64,000 nt of DNA, taken from Bacteroidota bacterium (GTDB lineage Bacteria; Bacteroidota; Ignavibacteria; Ignavibacteriales; Melioribacteraceae). Location: assembly GCA_018829205.1 (NCBI GenBank), contig JAHJUE010000009.1:176921-240920 (forward strand), in the 5' to 3' direction. A model generated the notes under the pieces. It worked only from the letters and a program-made list of their open reading frames with translations. It was not told the origin of the DNA and did no database searches. The position numbers and the translations under genes are program-made. This document shows, one piece after another, positions 1-8,992 of this stretch (its first letter is position 1; each line of letters opens with the position of its first letter).

Positions 1-2
1 GA

Positions 3-1373
3 TTAGGAAAAATAAAACTTCACACCCGTAAGGAAATGGTTGAATTAGTAGTCGTAAACGGGAAAGCAGCCGGAATTATTACAAGAGATTTAGTTTCCGG
101 CGCAATTGAAAAACATTCGGCGCACGCTGTTGTATTAGCAACCGGGGGATACGCAAACGTTTACTTCCTTTCAACAAACGCTATGAATTGTAATGTTACC
201 GCGATATGGCGCGCTCATAAAAAAGGCGCTTACTTTGCAAATCCATGTTATACACAGATTCATCCAACGTGTCTTCCTGTTCACGGAGAACATCAGTCCA
301 AATTAACTCTTATGAGTGAAAGCTTAAGAAACGACGGACGCGTTTGGGTATCGAAAAAGAAAAATGATATGCGGGCTCCCGCCGATATTCCCGAAGATGA
401 AAGAGATTATTATCTCGAAAGAAAATATCCGTCGTTCGGAAATCTCTCTCCAAGAGATATATCTTCAAGAAGCGCCAAAGAAGTTGTTGACGAAGGGCGC
501 GGAGTAAAAGGCGGAGAAGCAGTTTATCTCGATTTTGAAGACGCTATTAAGAGACTTGGAAAAAAAGCAATAGAAGAAAAATACGGAAACCTTTTTGAAA
601 TGTATGAAACTATTACCGGCGAAAATCCTTATACAGTTCCGATGCAGATTTATCCCGCTCCTCATTATACAATGGGCGGTTTGTGGGTAGATTATAATCT
701 GATGAGTAATTTGCCCGGTTTATTCGTACTTGGCGAAGCTAACTTTTCGGATCACGGTGCTAATAGACTTGGCGCCAGCGCATTAATGCAGGGACTTGCC
801 GACGGTTACTTTGTTATTCCTTATACAATCGGGAATTATCTTGTAGCCGATAAACCGGAAAAACATTCCACTGATCACAAAGAATTTGAAGAAGCTTCAA
901 ACAGCATAAAAGAAATAACAGCAAAGTTGTTATCAACTAACGGCGATAAAACCGTTGACGAAATTCATAAAAAACTCGGCAGAATAATGTGGAATAAGGT
1001 CGGCATGGCTAGAAACGAAAAAGGATTAAATGAAGCCATAAATGAAATTGCAGAACTTAGAGATGAATTCTGGAAAAGTGTAAAAGTAACAGGTCAAGCC
1101 GAAGAATTAAATCAGAATCTTGAAAGAGCGGGAAGAGTGGCTGATTATCTTGAATTAGGAGAATTAATGGCACGCGACGCTCTTAACAGAAAAGAATCGT
1201 GCGGAGGTCATTTCAGAGAAGAATATCAAACCGAAGAAGGAGAAGCTTTGCGCGACGATGAAAACTTTACGCATGTTGCTGCTTGGGAATTTGAAAAAGC
1301 AGGCAAATGGAACCGCCATACAGAAGAACTTAATTTTGAATATGTAAAATTAGCTACCAGGAGTTATAAATAA
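3..1373 (+). CDS. sdhA: Succinate dehydrogenase/fumarate reductase flavoprotein subunit (5' partial)
   Basis: This is the FAD subunit that interconverts succinate and fumarate in the membrane complex. The reading frame is open to the left edge, so the start, the Rossmann FAD-binding glycines and the covalent-FAD histidine lie outside the window. Visible are the IHPT segment with an active-site histidine, SESLRNDGR, the SPRDISSRS loop that carries the family's catalytic arginine, and the C-terminal FAD-contact motif [13 protein letters not shown]. The stop overlaps the start of the iron-sulfur subunit (TAATG), so the two are translationally coupled. Whether it works as dehydrogenase or fumarate reductase cannot be told from sequence; the cytochrome b subunit is probably upstream. 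Confidence 0.95.
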   Translation, partial: LGKIKLHTRKEMVELVVVNGKAAGIITRDLVSGAIEKHSAHAVVLATGGYANVYFLSTNAMNCNVTAIWRAHKKGAYFANPCYTQIHPTCLPVHGEHQSKLTLMSESLRNDGRVWVSKKKNDMRAPADIPEDERDYYLERKYPSFGNLSPRDISSRSAKEVVDEGRGVKGGEAVYLDFEDAIKRLGKKAIEEKYGNLFEMYETITGENPYTVPMQIYPAPHYTMGGLWVDYNLMSNLPGLFVLGEANFSDHGANRLGASALMQGLADGYFVIPYTIGNYLVADKPEKHSTDHKEFEEASNSIKEITAKLLSTNGDKTVDEIHKKLGRIMWNKVGMARNEKGLNEAINEIAELRDEFWKSVKVTGQAEELNQNLERAGRVADYLELGELMARDALNRKESCGGHFREEYQTEEGEALRDDENFTHVAAWEFEKAGKWNRHTEELNFEYVKLATRSYK

Positions 1374-2143
1374 TGAGTGCGGAAAACTTGAAATTAAAAT
1401 TAAAGATATGGCGCCAGAAAGGGCCGAACTCTGCCGGTAGTTTTTCGAAATATGAAGTAGCTGTTTCTCCCGATACTTCTTTTCTAGAAATGCTGGATGA
1501 ATTAAATGACTCGCTCGAAAGAAAAGGTGAAATACCTATTGCTTTTGAAAGCGATTGCCGTGAAGGTATATGCGGCGCATGCGGATTAGTAATTAATGGT
1601 CAGCCTCACGGACCTGTTCCATTAATTACTACATGCCAGCTTCACATGAGAAATTTTAAAAACGGTGATACAATATGGATTGAACCGTTCAGAGCCAAAG
1701 CTTTCCCGGTTCTTAAGGATTTGATGGTCGACAGAACAGGATTTGAAAAAATTCAGCAGGCTGGCGGGTTCATTTCTATTAATACCGGCGGTGTTCCTGA
1801 CGCTAATGAAATAGCAATTCCTAAAGATATTTCATCGTTGGCTATGGACGCGGCGGCATGTATAGGATGCGGAGCTTGTGTAGCTGCCTGCAAAAATGCT
1901 TCTGCAATGTTATTCGTAAGCGCGAAAGTTTCACAGTATGCGCTTCTTCCGCAGGGTCAGCCTGAACGTTATGAACGAGTTCAGAAAATGGTAAAGGTTA
2001 TGGATGAACAGGGATTCGGATCTTGTACTAATACATACGCTTGCGAAGCGGAATGCCCAAAAGGAATATCGGTTACAAATATCGCAAGAATGAACAGAGA
2101 TTATATGAAGGCTAAAATCATCTCTAAAAATGTGGAAGTGTGA
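1373..2143 (+). CDS. sdhB: Succinate dehydrogenase/fumarate reductase iron-sulfur subunit
   Basis: This subunit carries electrons between the flavoprotein and the quinone-binding membrane subunit. The N-terminal plant-type ferredoxin fold binds [2Fe-2S] through [10 protein letters not shown] (about residues 62-71) and a later Cys in the TTCQLH segment. The C-terminal half has [11 protein letters not shown] and a second cysteine cluster, [14 protein letters not shown], for the [4Fe-4S] and [3Fe-4S] centres. Its length of 256 residues is normal for the non-classical form found in Bacteroidota. It starts within the stop of sdhA and is the last gene of the operon, followed by a hairpin terminator. 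Confidence 0.95.
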   Translation: MSAENLKLKLKIWRQKGPNSAGSFSKYEVAVSPDTSFLEMLDELNDSLERKGEIPIAFESDCREGICGACGLVINGQPHGPVPLITTCQLHMRNFKNGDTIWIEPFRAKAFPVLKDLMVDRTGFEKIQQAGGFISINTGGVPDANEIAIPKDISSLAMDAAACIGCGACVAACKNASAMLFVSAKVSQYALLPQGQPERYERVQKMVKVMDEQGFGSCTNTYACEAECPKGISVTNIARMNRDYMKAKIISKNVEV

Positions 2144-2185
2144 TTTATTTAAATTAACGGATCAATTATTGTAAAGAATTTCTTA

Positions 2186-2219
2186 AATCCCGGTTATTTT
2201 TTAATCGGGATTTTTTTAT
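2186..2219 (+). terminator. Intrinsic terminator after sdhB
   Basis: The arms AAATCCCG and CGGGATTT form a stem around a 12-nt AT-rich loop and are followed by a run of seven T. It closes the sdhAB operon. Confidence 0.8.
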
Positions 2220-2309
2220 TTCATTTTACTATAATTATTCTTTATTGCAGTATATTATCTTTAAGAATTTATTTTAATATGAAATTTCTTAATTAATCGA
2301 AGAAAAACT

Positions 2310-4040
2310 ATGTTCGAAAGAGAAATTAAGTTTATATACGACTTTAATCTCAACAAGGTTAAAAAGGCGGGATCTTTTTTAACCTATGAGCAATTACTAG
2401 CTGCAGATCTGCACCCGGCAATTATGCAGTATATATCGGCGGAAATTGATTATTTAATTTTCGAAGACCGCCAGAAAATGCTTAAGAATTCAGTATTCGA
2501 TTATAGCGGCGGCAAAATTACACAATATTTTAATTTGATTAACCAGGAAGTTAAAAAGAGCAAAAGATTTTCAAGTGATTATATTAGCAAATTAATATTA
2601 CACGCGTCTTCTTTTACAGTTAATTTTTTAATACGCCCTAAATGGTCGCTGCTTAAATTTATATTTGACGAAGAAGAACATAAATCGGCCGCCGAAATAA
2701 AACAAATATTAAATTATCTCTATTATTACGGCTATCTTAAAAATATTCTTATTTCATATCTTGATAAAAAGAAAATCCTTTCGATGAATAAGGAAGAGTT
2801 TGTTGAACTTTTGGATAAAATAGAAAAACTTGGAATTGAGACATACCTCGACGATGTTATAAACACTGCGCTTAAATCAATGGCTGAGTTTTTTAATATC
2901 GGTTCAACACAAAAAACAAAGGTGCCGCTCCCGGGAATTCATATCTTTTTAAAAGAAAAAAAATTGTCCGATCATATTAATAGATTAAATGAAACATTCT
3001 CTTCGGAAGAAAAACTGAATTATGAAATTACAGATGTTCAAAAAGTATTGTTAAGCGTAAATACATCAAAAGATGATGCTTTTGAAGAACTGCTTGAAGA
3101 AGAAATCGCCGATAAAGAATCTAAACTTGATGATGAAGTTGTTGAATCGCACGAAGAAAAAATTGTTGAGAATGATAATATTGAGTTAGAGTCAAATCTT
3201 GATTCTGATTACAAAGAAGAAGAATTTGAAAACTCTGATGAACAATATGAGTATAATGAAAATGAATCCTTAACGGAAACTAATGAAGAGCAGTTGAACG
3301 GTGACGAAGTTGAGGAAAAACATGAAGTTAAAGAACAACCGGAAAAAGGATTATCTATTGATAAAGAAAAAATTATGTTATCAGATCCGGGAGAAGAGTT
3401 AATAGATGAGAATAATGAAGAAAAGATATCCGTTACGAACAAGGAACCTGAAGAAAGCAATGAAATAAATGATGAAAAAGAATTTATAGAAGATAATATA
3501 TTCCAAGAAGAAGTTAACAATGAACAAAATGAAGTTGTGCGACAAACTCAGTCAATTGAAGAAATATTAGAAGAACATTTAGATAGTGAAGAGGAAGAGA
3601 CGGAAGTAAGCAGTGAGTTATCAGATTATAAAACAGCTCCGGAAGTAGAGTTAAATAATGAAGATGATTCCGAAAAAGATTTTGAAGAGGATGAACCTTC
3701 TTTGTTCGGGGATGAAGATTTTAAGGAAGATGAATCTGAAACGGAAATAATTGATAAAACGAGCGACGCGGAGATAAGCAATCCTGAATTAATCTCCCCT
3801 GCATTTATTGATATGTCCGAAATTCTTGAAAACAAAAATATGACAAAAATCATAGAAAATATTTTTGATTATGATATGGAAGATTTCGCGAATACTATTG
3901 ATATGATTTCCGAATGTCCTTCGAAAGCCGAGGCTTTGGCTTTAATAAATGAATTATTTGATAATAATAATATAAAATCAACATCAAAAGAAGCAGAAAC
4001 ATTTAAATCAATAATTTCAGAATATTTTGATAAAGCGTGA
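2310..4040 (+). CDS. Acidic, low-complexity protein upstream of obgE, function unknown
   Basis: I do not recognise this 576-residue protein. Residues 1 to about 235 look folded and helical, with many Lys, Ile, Leu and Tyr. Residues about 250-490 are a long Glu/Asp/Asn/Ser-rich region, probably disordered. The last 80 residues are again helical, with short hydrophobic stretches. No signal peptide or membrane segment is visible, so it is probably cytoplasmic. The ATG at 2310 follows a weak purine-rich leader. Its stop lies 5 nt before the obgE ATG, so the two are very likely co-transcribed; a link to Obg or ribosome assembly is only suggested by position. Confidence 0.75.
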   Translation: MFEREIKFIYDFNLNKVKKAGSFLTYEQLLAADLHPAIMQYISAEIDYLIFEDRQKMLKNSVFDYSGGKITQYFNLINQEVKKSKRFSSDYISKLILHASSFTVNFLIRPKWSLLKFIFDEEEHKSAAEIKQILNYLYYYGYLKNILISYLDKKKILSMNKEEFVELLDKIEKLGIETYLDDVINTALKSMAEFFNIGSTQKTKVPLPGIHIFLKEKKLSDHINRLNETFSSEEKLNYEITDVQKVLLSVNTSKDDAFEELLEEEIADKESKLDDEVVESHEEKIVENDNIELESNLDSDYKEEEFENSDEQYEYNENESLTETNEEQLNGDEVEEKHEVKEQPEKGLSIDKEKIMLSDPGEELIDENNEEKISVTNKEPEESNEINDEKEFIEDNIFQEEVNNEQNEVVRQTQSIEEILEEHLDSEEEETEVSSELSDYKTAPEVELNNEDDSEKDFEEDEPSLFGDEDFKEDESETEIIDKTSDAEISNPELISPAFIDMSEILENKNMTKIIENIFDYDMEDFANTIDMISECPSKAEALALINELFDNNNIKSTSKEAETFKSIISEYFDKA

Positions 4041-4045
4041 TACTT

Positions 4046-5032
4046 ATGTTTATAGACTTTGCAGAAATTTATATTAAAGCAGGCGACGGCGGCAACGGTG
4101 CTGTTTCCTGGCGTAAAGAAAAATTTATACCTAAAGGCGGACCCGCAGGAGGCAACGGCGGAAACGGCGGCAGCGTTATATTTAAAGCTGATCCTAATCT
4201 TCATACACTTCTGGATTTTAGATACAAAAGAAAATATTTAGGTGAAAACGGCGTGCCGGGGGGTAAATCTAATAAGGACGGAAAAGCTGGAGAAGATGTT
4301 ATTATTAAAATACCCGTCGGAACAATTATAAAAGAAAAAGAAAGAGGCATTGTTTTAGCCGATCTTAACGAAATTGGAAAAGAGTTTATAGCTGCTCAAG
4401 GAGGGAGAGGGGGAAGAGGCAATAGCAACTTTGCTACATCTACTAATCAAGCTCCCAGATTTGCCGAACCGGGCAGACCGGGAAAAGAACTAACGGTAGT
4501 TCTGGAATTAAAATTAATCGCAGATGTTGGGTTAGTCGGATTTCCTAATGCCGGTAAATCTACATTTATTTCTACTGTGTCAGCGGCAAAACCTAAAATT
4601 GCGGATTATCCGTTTACAACTCTTCAGCCAAATTTAGGTATTGTAAATTATAAAGAATACAAAAGTTTTACTGTTGCGGATATTCCCGGTATTATTGAAG
4701 GGGCAAGCGACGGTAAAGGGCTGGGTCTTAAGTTTCTAAGACATATTGAGCGTACAAAAATATTGTTGTTATTAATTGATATAACTTCGGAAAATATACA
4801 AAAAGAATACAATACATTATTAAACGAGCTGGACACATACAGCACTGAACTTTCGGCTAAGAAAAAAATAGTTGCTTTTTCAAAAGCGGATTTAATTGAT
4901 GATAAAACAGCCGCTAAAATCGGCAAAAAGAAATTAAAAAATTACGACGGACCTGTATTTGTATTTTCTTCGGTATCTAAAACTGGGATTACTAATATTT
5001 TAGATTATTTATGGCAGCAGCTGACAGATTAA
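4046..5032 (+). CDS. obgE: GTPase ObgE/CgtA
   Basis: This is the essential GTPase of 50S ribosome maturation and stress control. The N-terminal Obg fold (about residues 1-158) is glycine rich (AGDGGNG, GGRGGRGN). The GTPase domain shows G1 GFPNAGKST near residue 165, G3 DIPGIIEGA and G4 FSKADL. At 328 residues it lacks the extra C-terminal domain of some homologues. I chose the ATG at 4046 (MFIDFAEIY) over the upstream GTG at 4037 because it matches the usual Obg N-terminus. It overlaps the following permease gene by 22 nt. Confidence 0.95.
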   Translation: MFIDFAEIYIKAGDGGNGAVSWRKEKFIPKGGPAGGNGGNGGSVIFKADPNLHTLLDFRYKRKYLGENGVPGGKSNKDGKAGEDVIIKIPVGTIIKEKERGIVLADLNEIGKEFIAAQGGRGGRGNSNFATSTNQAPRFAEPGRPGKELTVVLELKLIADVGLVGFPNAGKSTFISTVSAAKPKIADYPFTTLQPNLGIVNYKEYKSFTVADIPGIIEGASDGKGLGLKFLRHIERTKILLLLIDITSENIQKEYNTLLNELDTYSTELSAKKKIVAFSKADLIDDKTAAKIGKKKLKNYDGPVFVFSSVSKTGITNILDYLWQQLTD

Positions 5033-6018
5033 CGGTATCAAAATATCTTGCCACATTAGTTATATTATTTTCGTTAACAATTATTATTACTGTCGTTAGT
5101 ATTTTAAGCGGTTCAACCGATATTTCAATTGGTCAATTAATAGATGTAATTTTCGGTAAATCAAGTAATAATATTTCGCAGATAATATTAGATATCCGTT
5201 TGCCCAGAATAATGCTGGCAATTGCGGCAGGTGGCGGATTATCAGTCGCGGGGGCAGTATTTCAGGCAATATTAATGAACCCTTTGGCAGAGCCTTATAT
5301 TTTAGGAATCTCAAGCGGCGGTACCTTCGGAGCTATTTTATCTTTTCTACTTGGTTTTTCCTTTATTGGGACACAGATTTTTTCTTTTGCCGGATCTATG
5401 ATTGTAATTTTTATTGTTTTTTATGTAGGGAAAAGGTTTGGCGAAATTGAACCAAATGTTCTTCTACTAACAGGTGTAATGATAGGCGCTTTTTTTTCCG
5501 CCGCTATACTTTTAATGATGACAATGTTAAGCGATTCTTTACGCTCCGCTTTTTTATGGCTAATTGGAAATTTGTCATCGGCAGACTCAGTTTCAGCTTT
5601 TTATGTTTTACCTGTTACGGTAATTGTTTCAATATTTCTTTCAATTAATTCCTATAAGTATAACGTACTCGCACTTGGCGCAGAAAACGCAAAACACCTT
5701 GGAATAAATACAAACTCATTAAAGAATTTCACTTATATTTTAGCTAGTTTTATGGTCGGCGCAATTGTTTCGGTAAGCGGAATTATTGGCTTTGTCGGGT
5801 TGCTTGTACCGCATGTCTGTAGAATGATATTCGGAATTGATAATCGGCTTGTTGTGCCGGCATCTTTTTTTATTGGGGCTATGTACCTAATTATAGCAGA
5901 TACGTTCGCCAGAACAATTGTTTCGCCTGCGGAATTACCCGTTGGCGCCATAACCGCTATTATCGGAGCGCCTGTTTTTATTTATCTGCTGCGCAGAAGA
6001 TTTAACATAATAAATTGA
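5011..6018 (+). CDS. FecCD/BtuC-type ABC transporter permease
   Basis: This is the membrane permease of an importer for iron-siderophore, haem or cobalamin-type substrates. It is highly hydrophobic, with about ten membrane segments, and shows family hallmarks: RLPRIMLAIAAGGGLSVAG (about residues 68-86), NPLAEPYILGISSG and GFVGLLVPHVCR. Its length of 335 residues is standard. It starts inside the end of obgE. No ATPase or binding-protein gene is next to it, so the substrate cannot be named and partners must be encoded elsewhere. No cobalamin riboswitch is possible directly upstream, since that sequence is obgE coding. Confidence 0.88.
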   Translation: MAAADRLTVSKYLATLVILFSLTIIITVVSILSGSTDISIGQLIDVIFGKSSNNISQIILDIRLPRIMLAIAAGGGLSVAGAVFQAILMNPLAEPYILGISSGGTFGAILSFLLGFSFIGTQIFSFAGSMIVIFIVFYVGKRFGEIEPNVLLLTGVMIGAFFSAAILLMMTMLSDSLRSAFLWLIGNLSSADSVSAFYVLPVTVIVSIFLSINSYKYNVLALGAENAKHLGINTNSLKNFTYILASFMVGAIVSVSGIIGFVGLLVPHVCRMIFGIDNRLVVPASFFIGAMYLIIADTFARTIVSPAELPVGAITAIIGAPVFIYLLRRRFNIIN

Positions 6019-6026
6019 GGTATAAA

Positions 6027-6851
6027 ATGAAGCGTAAAATTAAAATAATAATCTTATCGATTTTATTTATTGCAGCTTGCGGAACTGGAATAAATTTATT
6101 TCAAGATTCAGATGAAGTTGCGATGGGAATGCAATTTGATGAGGAAATAAGAAAAAATGAAAAAGATTATCCTATATATAATGACCCTGAATTAAAAAAA
6201 TATGTTGATGAAAGAATATTTCAGGAGATTCTTAAATCACCGGAGATTAAGAAAAAATCTGTTTACAACTATCAACTTGAATTAATTGACGATGATTCAG
6301 TTTTAAACGCGTTCGCTGTTCCCGGCGGTTATGTATATTTATATACCGGTTTAATGAAATACCTTGATTCCGAGGCGGCGCTGGCAGGAGTTTTAGGCCA
6401 TGAAATTGCGCATGCAGAAAGAAGACATGCCACACAAAGAATTACCGCCGCATACGGAATCCAAATTGTAGCAAGTTTAGCACTAGGCAATAATCCTTCT
6501 CAAATTTCCGTTATGGCGGCAAATTTGTTCGGTGGTTTAGGACTATTGGCAAACAGCAGAGCAAATGAAGATGAATCGGACTTGTATTCAATAAAATATC
6601 TTCAAACGACACGCTATTACCCGGGAAGCGTAAAATTCTTTTTTGAAAAATTAAAAGATGATGGAAAAGTTTCTTCGGGAGGATCAGGAATTCAGACTTT
6701 TTTGTCAACTCATCCCGAACCTATTGACAGAATAAATACAACAAATGAGCGCATAAAAGTACTAAATCTTCCTATTTTGACCTATAAAGATGATGGTATC
6801 GGAATTTTTAGAAAAGAGTATAATAATAAGATAAAGGGTAGATTGAAGTAA
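6027..6851 (+). CDS. M48-family metalloprotease, lipoprotein
   Basis: This is a zinc protease of the M48 (BepA/LoiP-like) family, which in other bacteria degrades misfolded outer-membrane proteins. The N-terminus MKRKIKIIILS...FIAACG has a lipobox with Cys18, so it is probably anchored in the envelope facing the periplasm. The zinc motif HEIAH lies near residue 126, and the third ligand is probably the Glu in the NEDESDLYS segment. A GAGG ribosome site 6 nt upstream supports the ATG at 6027 over the TTG at 6015 that overlaps the permease stop. At 274 residues it lacks the TPR tail of BepA. Confidence 0.9.
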   Translation: MKRKIKIIILSILFIAACGTGINLFQDSDEVAMGMQFDEEIRKNEKDYPIYNDPELKKYVDERIFQEILKSPEIKKKSVYNYQLELIDDDSVLNAFAVPGGYVYLYTGLMKYLDSEAALAGVLGHEIAHAERRHATQRITAAYGIQIVASLALGNNPSQISVMAANLFGGLGLLANSRANEDESDLYSIKYLQTTRYYPGSVKFFFEKLKDDGKVSSGGSGIQTFLSTHPEPIDRINTTNERIKVLNLPILTYKDDGIGIFRKEYNNKIKGRLK

Positions 6852-6882
6852 AAACGCGACTAATTATTTTATTTCATGATAC

Positions 6883-6913
6883 TTGATGTTTCTAAAACGT
6901 ATTTATATATTTG
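6883..6913 (+). promoter_or_regulatory. Bacteroidota-type promoter for tRNA-CAT/secG
   Basis: TTG at 6883-6885 and TATATTTG at 6906-6913 are separated by exactly 20 nt, matching the -33/-7 consensus (TTTG, TAnnTTTG) known for Bacteroidota primary sigma factors. The tRNA begins 19 nt downstream of the -7 box. Confidence 0.5.
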
Positions 6914-6932
6914 TAGTCTTATTTTTTATAGT

Positions 6933-7006
6933 GGCGGGGTAGCTCAGCAGGTTAGAGCAGTGGAATCATAATCCACGTGTCGGGGGTTCGAGTCCCTCTC
7001 CCGCTA
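6933..7006 (+). tRNA. tRNA with CAT anticodon (probably elongator tRNA-Met)
   Basis: A complete 74-nt cloverleaf folds by eye: acceptor GGCGGGG with TCCCGCT, D stem GCTC/GAGC, anticodon stem GTGGA/TCCAC with loop ATCATAA (anticodon CAT), and T stem GGGGG/CCCTC with loop TTCGAGT. CCA is not encoded. The acceptor has U at position 72 paired to G1, and the anticodon stem lacks the three G-C pairs of an initiator, so it is not tRNA-fMet. Elongator Met fits best by overall resemblance; tRNA-Ile2, whose CAT wobble base is modified by TilS, cannot be excluded. secG follows 21 nt later on the same strand. Confidence 0.9.
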
Positions 7007-7027
7007 CAAAATTTCAGAGGTTAAACT

Positions 7028-7384
7028 ATGTATACATTATTACTAACAATAACAATAATTGCTTCGGTGTTACTTGTACTTATTATTTTAATGCAGTCAA
7101 GTAAAGGCGAAGGATTGGCAGGCTCAATTGCAGGCGGCGCTAATTTCGGAAGTGTTTTCGGTTCCAGAAGAACAGCGGATTTTTTAAGTAAGGCTTCCTG
7201 GTGGTTAGGCGGTGCAGTAATATTTTTATCAATTATTATAAACTTATTCTTTTTGCCAGGAAAAACTACACAAGAGCAAAGAGAAAGTATTATTCAAAGA
7301 TCAAGTCAGCAGCAGGTTCCCGCTAGTTCAGCACTTCCGGCTGAAGTTCCGGCGCAGGAAAGCGGCACTGAAAAAGCAGAATAG
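7028..7384 (+). CDS. secG: Preprotein translocase subunit SecG
   Basis: SecG is the small auxiliary subunit of the SecYEG channel and helps SecA-driven export. The 118-residue protein has two membrane helices (about residues 2-22 and 55-75) joined by the conserved loop LMQSSKGEGLAG...FGSRRTADFLSK, followed by a hydrophilic Gln/Ala/Pro-rich tail. It lies directly after the tRNA, with AGAGG about 7 nt before the ATG, and is followed by a terminator. secA is also in this window (29.6 kb). Confidence 0.93.
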   Translation: MYTLLLTITIIASVLLVLIILMQSSKGEGLAGSIAGGANFGSVFGSRRTADFLSKASWWLGGAVIFLSIIINLFFLPGKTTQEQRESIIQRSSQQQVPASSALPAEVPAQESGTEKAE

Positions 7385-7405
7385 TATTAATAATTTAGTT
7401 TTTAT

Positions 7406-7440
7406 AAACCCGTTCATTAATAATGCAGCGGGTTTTTTTT
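7406..7440. terminator. Terminator between convergent secG and dacB
   Basis: AAACCCG and CGGGTTT form the stem, followed by a run of eight T on the plus strand. The minus-strand side is AT-rich but has no comparable T run, so it serves mainly secG. Confidence 0.75.
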
Positions 7441-8851
7441 ATAAATTTTCGTATAAATATAAAATAATTTTATCCTGAATATCTTTGTGATATCCCGAAC
7501 CGTTTACTTTAAATTCCATAATAATACTTATAATTAAATCTTCGCCTCTCGAGGTAGTTAAATAACCTGATAAAGCAGTTACTCCGTTTAAGGTTCCAGT
7601 TTTACCTCTGAAATTTCTTTCGGCGGCGGTTCTGCGAAGCCTTTTCTCAAGTGTTCCGTCTTCTCCTAGTATTGAAAGAGTGTTATAAAAATCATTGAAT
7701 AAAAGCTCATCATAATATATTTTTTCAAGAAGCCCGACAATTGCACCTGTTGTAATTTCGTTATATCGTGAAATTCCGGATCCGTCAACTACCGCGGTGC
7801 CGTCTGTGTAAATATCTTTTTGATCAATAAAGGTTAATACTGCCTGCGTAGCGTAAAATGAATTCCCTTGTTCTCCTTTGTAATAAGCTCCCAAAGCTTT
7901 AAACAAACATTCGGCCAAATAATTATCACTGTTCTTATTTGTTAAACTTAAAACCGTAAGAAGTGAAACAGATGAATTATTAATTTCAGAAACATCAAAC
8001 GGAGTTTTACCTTTTCCGGTTTTGCCTTCAATCATAATTCCGTTTTTTAATAGTTTACCGTATAAAAGAAATGCCGCAAACCGCGGTGGATCGTTTACAA
8101 AAACCGCATAACTTTTTGAGCGGCTGCTTTTTCTTAAACCGCCGGTAACATTTATTGTTAATTTGTTTTCATTAAAAGATGCCGAAATACGGGGATGTGC
8201 TCTGAACTTTGTAACTTTTGCGCTGATTGAAACATCTGTAAAAGGCGTTTCCGGACTAATGTTATATCCTAAATTTTCTCCTACATTTTTATTAGCATGT
8301 AAGGTAAGTATCATTTTGTTTCTATCTATTACTAAAGCTGATACCGGAGGCAATGTTACATTTGCTCTTTCATCAGTTATCCAATCATCACGGGAATATA
8401 AATCATCAAAATAAGTATCATCCCCAATAATATCTCCGGTAATATTTTTTATTCCCAGATTTTTTAAATTATTTACCAATGAGTCTAAATCTTTTTCGGT
8501 AAATAAGGAATTGCCGAATCCTTTAATATAAAGATTACCGTTTATTGTCCCATCAGTTAGATTATAATCTTCGCTCAACAGACTTGTTTTAAGTCTGAAT
8601 GCTGGACCCATTAAGTTAAGCGCTGCGGCAGTAGTAAAAAGTTTGGTATTGGACGCCGGGATCATCGATTTTTTTACATTACTTTGATATAAAGTATCAG
8701 CGGTAGCCGGATTATATATAAAGATTGATGACTTAGTTGAAGTTGGAATTTCATTTATTATGGAGTAAAATTTACTGTCAATTTTCCCTGAAGAATCGGC
8801 AGATTGAAATAAAATTGTTAACGCTGATATTAAAGAAAGTATTGCGTGCAT
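7439..8851 (-). CDS. dacB: D-alanyl-D-alanine carboxypeptidase/endopeptidase (PBP4 type, S13 family)
   Basis: This is a periplasmic penicillin-binding protein that trims peptidoglycan peptides. The three active-site motifs are present: SNTK (SxxK) near residue 63, SDN near residue 307 and KTG near residue 416. The S13-type insertion domain lies between the first two. An N-terminal hydrophobic stretch (HAILSLISALTILFQS) is a probable signal peptide. I chose the ATG at 8851 because AAAGGA lies just upstream; a TTG nine codons earlier is less likely. At 470 residues it is normal for the family. It is transcribed alone, convergent with secG. Confidence 0.9.
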   Translation of the reverse strand: MHAILSLISALTILFQSADSSGKIDSKFYSIINEIPTSTKSSIFIYNPATADTLYQSNVKKSMIPASNTKLFTTAAALNLMGPAFRLKTSLLSEDYNLTDGTINGNLYIKGFGNSLFTEKDLDSLVNNLKNLGIKNITGDIIGDDTYFDDLYSRDDWITDERANVTLPPVSALVIDRNKMILTLHANKNVGENLGYNISPETPFTDVSISAKVTKFRAHPRISASFNENKLTINVTGGLRKSSRSKSYAVFVNDPPRFAAFLLYGKLLKNGIMIEGKTGKGKTPFDVSEINNSSVSLLTVLSLTNKNSDNYLAECLFKALGAYYKGEQGNSFYATQAVLTFIDQKDIYTDGTAVVDGSGISRYNEITTGAIVGLLEKIYYDELLFNDFYNTLSILGEDGTLEKRLRRTAAERNFRGKTGTLNGVTALSGYLTTSRGEDLIISIIMEFKVNGSGYHKDIQDKIILYLYENL

Positions 8852-8875
8852 GTATTCCTTTATTAAGATGAATAT

Positions 8876-8906
8876 CAAATATATAAAAGTGGAGTTGAAA
8901 GCGCAG
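8876..8906 (-). promoter_or_regulatory. Possible dacB promoter
   Basis: On the minus strand a perfect TATATTTG (8876-8883) lies 20 nt downstream of CTG, a one-base variant of the TTG element. Transcription would start shortly before the dacB ribosome site. Confidence 0.3.
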
Positions 8907-8992
8907 AAAAATTTTTAATTGCATGTTGATAAAATACAATTAACTTAGAACTCTTTTTATAAAGGATTGGTATTCAAAATCGGAGAACAAGT

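Noticed and set aside
3209..3853. Ser/Phe-rich minus-strand open frames across the acidic protein gene
   Set aside because: They are the antisense reading of the Glu/Asp/Asn-rich repeat region; no ribosome site and composition is explained by the other strand.
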